Shown here: piece by piece, positions 6,218-7,982 of the stretch
Layout of the letters: every line of letters begins with the position of its first letter
Numbering within the stretch: position 1 is the first letter of the stretch
Origin: Acidobacteriota bacterium
Lineage (GTDB): Bacteria > Acidobacteriota > Terriglobia > Terriglobales > Acidobacteriaceae
Reading direction: 5' to 3'
Assembly (NCBI GenBank): GCA_021805955.1
Contig: JAJZDO010000123.1
Location: 1 to 7,982 of the forward strand
Length of the DNA stretch: 7,982 nucleotides
The notes under the pieces: model-generated
The model's database searches: none
What the model was told of the DNA's origin: nothing
The model's input: the letters and a program-made list of their open reading frames with translations, nothing else
Position numbers and translations under genes: made by a program

Positions 6218-7585
6218 CGGCAGACCTGACCGGGACGCCGCAAGACTACGGCTGCAATAGCGTTGCCACCATGCATCGAATTGTGCCAGCGAGCGCTCAC
6301 ATTGCAGTTTATGACGCTCGCGTTTGTCGCGAATCTTGCGTCGCAATTCTTCTTCCAGCGGTTCGAGCAAATCGAACGTAATGTTGACGGGTTGGAAGTG
6401 TGCGGGATCAGCATGGGTGATGTAATGCACCAGCGATCCCAGGCCGGTCGCTCTCGGGATTGGCTCCGGTTGCTCACCGCGTACCAGAGCTGCAACATGA
6501 AGGCCAGCTAACATTCCAGTGGCGATCGATTCCGTGTAGCCCTCGACGCCGGAGATTTGTCCCGCGAAAAGGATTTGCGGATGGTCGCGCAGTTGCAGCG
6601 TTTCGCTCAGCAATCGAGGCGCATTGATGTAGGTGTTGCGATGGATTTGGCCATAGCGTAGGAATTTCGCGTTTTCCAGGCCGGGGATCAGCCGCAAAAT
6701 CCGCGCTTGTTCGCTGTACTTTAAGTGATTCTGAAACCCAACCAGGTTATAGGAATCCGCCCGCAGATTTTCGCAGCGTAACTGCACCACCGCCCACGGC
6801 GTTTTCCCTGTTCTAGGATCGCGCAGGCCTACCGGCTTCATTGGGCCGAAGCGCGGCGTATCGCGGCCACGCCGAGCAAGTTCTTCAATGGGCAGGCAGC
6901 CTTCAAAATAAGTAAGTTTCTCCCATTCTTTTTCTTGCACGGATTCCGCTGCAACAAGGGCGTCGTAGAAACGGTCATACTCTTCCGCCGTCATCGGGCA
7001 GTTGATATAGTCTGCTGTGCCCTTGTCCCAACGTGCAGCCATGTAGACGCGGTCCATGTCGATAGACTCCGCATCTACGATGGGGCTGATGGAATCGTAA
7101 AACGCAAGGTGTTCGCTGCCGGTCAGTCGAGAGATCGCCTCAGACAGCGCCGGAGAAGTCAGCGGCCCGGAAGCAACGACGGTCCATCCATCCGCAGGAT
7201 CGAGCGTCGTCACTTCCTCGCGATGCACGGCAATGCGCGGCTCCGCTGCGATGGCGTCGGCGACGAGCCGGGAAAATGCCACGCGGTCCACGGCCAATGC
7301 ATGGCCGGCGGGCACGGCGGCGGCATCCGCAGCCTGCAACAGAACCGATCCTGCGAGGCGCATTTCCTGCTTCAACAGCCAGGGAGCCGTGTGCTCGCTT
7401 TCAGACTTGAGAGAATTGGAGCAGACCAGCTCGGCGAAATCGGCAGTCCGATGAGCTTCTGTCGAACGTACGGGACGCATCTCGTACAGATCGACATAGC
7501 AACCGAGGCGGGCCGCCTGCAGCGCTGCCTCCGGTCCGGCAAGTCCAGCGCCGAGTACGCGAATACGTGGAATGTTGTTTGTCAT
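5303..7585 (-). CDS. trmFO: Fusion: TrmFO tRNA (uracil-54-C5)-methyltransferase + zinc-dependent phospholipase C/S1-P1 nuclease domain
   Basis: One 760-codon frame encodes two enzymes. Residues 1-445 are TrmFO, a cytosolic FAD enzyme that makes m5U54 (ribothymidine) in the tRNA T-loop using 5,10-methylene-tetrahydrofolate. They show the dinucleotide-binding VLGAGLAGPEAA (10-21), YEMRP (34-38), LVCSNSLKSE (53-62), the nucleophile-type Cys230 in YFEGCLPIEELA, GPMKPVGLRDP (248-257), and GQISGVEGYTESIATG (342-357). TrmFO homologues are about 435-445 aa, so this half is full length. Residues 457-477 resemble a signal peptide, and 478-760 are a zinc-dependent phospholipase C/S1-P1 nuclease-type domain. 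The start is ATG 7585; a TTG lies just before it at 7588. There is no well-spaced Shine-Dalgarno: AAGAGGA lies 19 nt upstream inside a hairpin. The gene is convergent with dgt and divergent from waaA. A one-piece product, internal initiation or an artefact are all possible; the identity of both halves is firm. Confidence 0.93.
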   Translation of the reverse strand: MTNNIPRIRVLGAGLAGPEAALQAARLGCYVDLYEMRPVRSTEAHRTADFAELVCSNSLKSESEHTAPWLLKQEMRLAGSVLLQAADAAAVPAGHALAVDRVAFSRLVADAIAAEPRIAVHREEVTTLDPADGWTVVASGPLTSPALSEAISRLTGSEHLAFYDSISPIVDAESIDMDRVYMAARWDKGTADYINCPMTAEEYDRFYDALVAAESVQEKEWEKLTYFEGCLPIEELARRGRDTPRFGPMKPVGLRDPRTGKTPWAVVQLRCENLRADSYNLVGFQNHLKYSEQARILRLIPGLENAKFLRYGQIHRNTYINAPRLLSETLQLRDHPQILFAGQISGVEGYTESIATGMLAGLHVAALVRGEQPEPIPRATGLGSLVHYITHADPAHFQPVNITFDLLEPLEEELRRKIRDKRERHKLQCERSLAQFDAWWQRYCSRSLAASRSGLPSVLGIFVLAFFLCLAAPHSFGWGRDGHKIINRVAMETLPANMPAFLRTPLALDEIEYLGPEPDRWRVASEPELSAADAPEHFLNLELADMAAPGGLPAQRYGFLDDLKAADRLHPDLADRLVPQNVGLLPWQADEDFERLVVDMRDYRALLAAHRDTYGAEQAVLYDIGCLGHYVGDGSQPLHTTINFNGWVESRNPERFTRRRGIHSRFETEFVHDTQRAQDVAPLIPPARVLDAPFQNFVLYLWTTHAQVAQVYRFDKRGAFDGHGSAASRSFTAERLAAGATMLRDMICTAWLDSARTGPD
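6251..7585 (-). other. trmFO: TrmFO domain of the fusion gene
   Basis: This is the 5' portion, residues 1-445. The TrmFO-like sequence ends in the usual charged helix (RKIRDKRERHKL, 416-427) and FDAWW (436-440). Five codons near this end (Trp439, Trp440, Gln441, Tyr443, Cys444) are each one substitution from a stop codon, which fits an ancestral trmFO stop in this area. The exact boundary is an estimate, within about 10 residues. Confidence 0.8.
6344..6355 (-). promoter_or_regulatory. Possible internal start (TTG) with Shine-Dalgarno-like sequence
   Basis: Read on the minus strand, GGAAGAAGAATTG places a purine-rich GGAAGAAG about 2-5 nt before an in-frame TTG at 6346 (Leu414 of the fusion). 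It is the nearest canonical in-frame start codon upstream of the signal-like segment. Initiation here would give the hydrolase a long basic n-region of about 43 residues. The purine run also simply encodes Glu-Glu-Glu, so this may be coincidence. Confidence 0.15.
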
Positions 7586-7759
7586 CAAAAGAGGACTTCG
7601 ATCTTCCTCTTATGGTAACGGCAGCGGAGGGCGCACCGCTCGGACGGCACGGCGCAACCAGTGCAGCAATGACGAAGAGTAAGGTAGTAAAGAGGTTCGT
7701 TGTCAGGGATTCAGCGCACAGCGTAGTTTTTTGTCGTGCGTTTAAAAATTTACTTACCC
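7586..7759. promoter_or_regulatory. Divergent intergenic region between trmFO and waaA
   Basis: This 174-nt region must carry the start signals of both genes unless waaA is transcribed from elsewhere. Toward waaA, TTGTCA (7700-7705) matches five of six -35 bases, and TAGTTT (7724-7729, 18-nt spacer) is a poor -10. Toward trmFO, CTGACA (7706 down to 7701) also matches five of six -35 bases, with CTTACT 17 nt further as a poor -10. The two -35 candidates overlap on opposite strands. Both are weak. No protein-like frame is seen here. Confidence 0.25.
7589..7611 (-). repeat. 7-bp inverted repeat in the trmFO leader
   Basis: AAGAGGA (7589-7595) and TCCTCTT (7605-7611) are perfectly complementary around a 9-nt loop and lie 3 nt upstream of the trmFO ATG. 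On the trmFO transcript the 5' arm is AAGAGGA, the best Shine-Dalgarno-like sequence there, but it is 19 nt from the ATG and would be paired in the hairpin. This could lower or regulate translation, or be chance. Confidence 0.4.
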
Positions 7760-7982
7760 ATGATGCTGCTCTACAGTCTGGCCCTGGTGGCCGCCATTGT
7801 TCTCGCTTCGCCGTATTGGCTGCTCCGCATGGCGTGGAGTGGGCGCTACCGACACGGATTGGGTCAGCGGCTAGGTCTGATTTCTCAAGGCCTTCGTAGA
7901 TTTGTCGGGCAGCGATCCACCGTCTGGGTCCATGCAGTCTCGGTCGGAGAAGTCATCGCCGCAAGCCGTCTGATCGAAATGC
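7760..7982 (+). CDS. waaA: 3-deoxy-D-manno-octulosonic acid (Kdo) transferase, N-terminal part
   Basis: The gene runs off the right edge; 74 complete codons are visible. WaaA (KdtA) transfers Kdo from CMP-Kdo to the lipid A precursor at the cytoplasmic face of the inner membrane, an essential step for lipopolysaccharide core assembly. The protein begins MMLLYSLALVAAIVLASPYW, a single N-terminal membrane anchor ending in SPYWLLRM, followed by the typical GRYRHGLGQRLGL (28-40) and WVHAVSVGEVIAA (56-68). Glu64 in HAVSVGE corresponds to the family's catalytic glutamate. These motifs in this order are characteristic of bacterial Kdo transferases (GT30). Two adjacent ATGs (7760 and 7763) are possible starts, and neither has a clear Shine-Dalgarno. 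The gene is divergent from trmFO. The nucleotide-sugar-binding C-terminal domain lies outside the window, so completeness cannot be judged. Confidence 0.93.
   Translation, partial: MMLLYSLALVAAIVLASPYWLLRMAWSGRYRHGLGQRLGLISQGLRRFVGQRSTVWVHAVSVGEVIAASRLIEM

Noticed and set aside
6935..7618. 227-codon plus-strand open frame opposite trmFO
   Set aside because: It lies antisense to well-conserved TrmFO motifs, its translation is rich in Arg, Cys and His with no recognisable domain, and GC-rich DNA commonly gives such shadow frames.
7567..7899. 110-codon plus-strand open frame between trmFO and waaA
   Set aside because: It overlaps the waaA start in another frame and the trmFO start antisense. 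The waaA frame from 7760 matches a known family and this one does not.
1..7982. Defence system, prophage, transposon, CRISPR or RNA gene
   Set aside because: I looked for array repeats, transposase-like frames and tRNA-like folds and saw none; all large frames belong to housekeeping or exported-protein families.

Overview
The window is ordinary chromosomal housekeeping DNA of moderate-to-high GC, densely coding, most likely from a Gram-negative bacterium of the Acidobacteriota (Terriglobia/Koribacter-like). The Gram-negative call rests on a Kdo transferase (lipid A core assembly) at the right edge and on exported proteins. The acidobacterial call is an inference from the gene mix (folate-dependent TrmFO, a large secreted TPR protein, an S1/P1-type zinc hydrolase) and the style of the proteins; no rRNA or other phylogenetic marker is present. 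No tRNA, rRNA, CRISPR array, insertion sequence or phage gene is visible.

Layout. Positions 1-220 are a non-coding leader with one 8-bp inverted repeat. Three plus-strand genes follow: purH (221-1798, last two steps of IMP synthesis), an exported protein made almost entirely of about 17 TPR-like units (1941-4124), and an HD-domain dNTP triphosphohydrolase (4141-5286). The TPR and HD genes are only 16 nt apart and are probably co-transcribed; purH is separated from them by 142 nt holding a 12-bp palindrome and a possible -10 box. A convergent minus-strand gene (7585 down to 5303) begins 16 nt beyond the HD gene. A 174-nt divergent intergenic region separates it from the 5' end of waaA/kdtA (7760 to the window edge).

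The unusual item is the minus-strand gene. It is one uninterrupted 760-codon frame joining a complete cytosolic tRNA methyltransferase (TrmFO, about residues 1-445) to a complete zinc-dependent phospholipase C/S1-P1 nuclease domain (about residues 478-760), with a Sec-type signal-peptide-like segment in the middle. All expected catalytic and metal-ligand residues of both halves are present. Cleavage at the predicted site Ser-Phe-Gly|Trp would expose the N-terminal Trp that this zinc-enzyme family uses as a metal ligand. No ATG, GTG or usable TTG lies between the two domains. The arrangement is therefore either a real fusion, a case of internal initiation inside trmFO, or a sequence or assembly artefact; this is the best lead in the window.

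Functional links: PurH consumes 10-formyl-tetrahydrofolate and TrmFO consumes 5,10-methylene-tetrahydrofolate. PurH makes purine nucleotides while the HD hydrolase removes dNTPs. These are pathway-level connections only and do not show a dedicated system.
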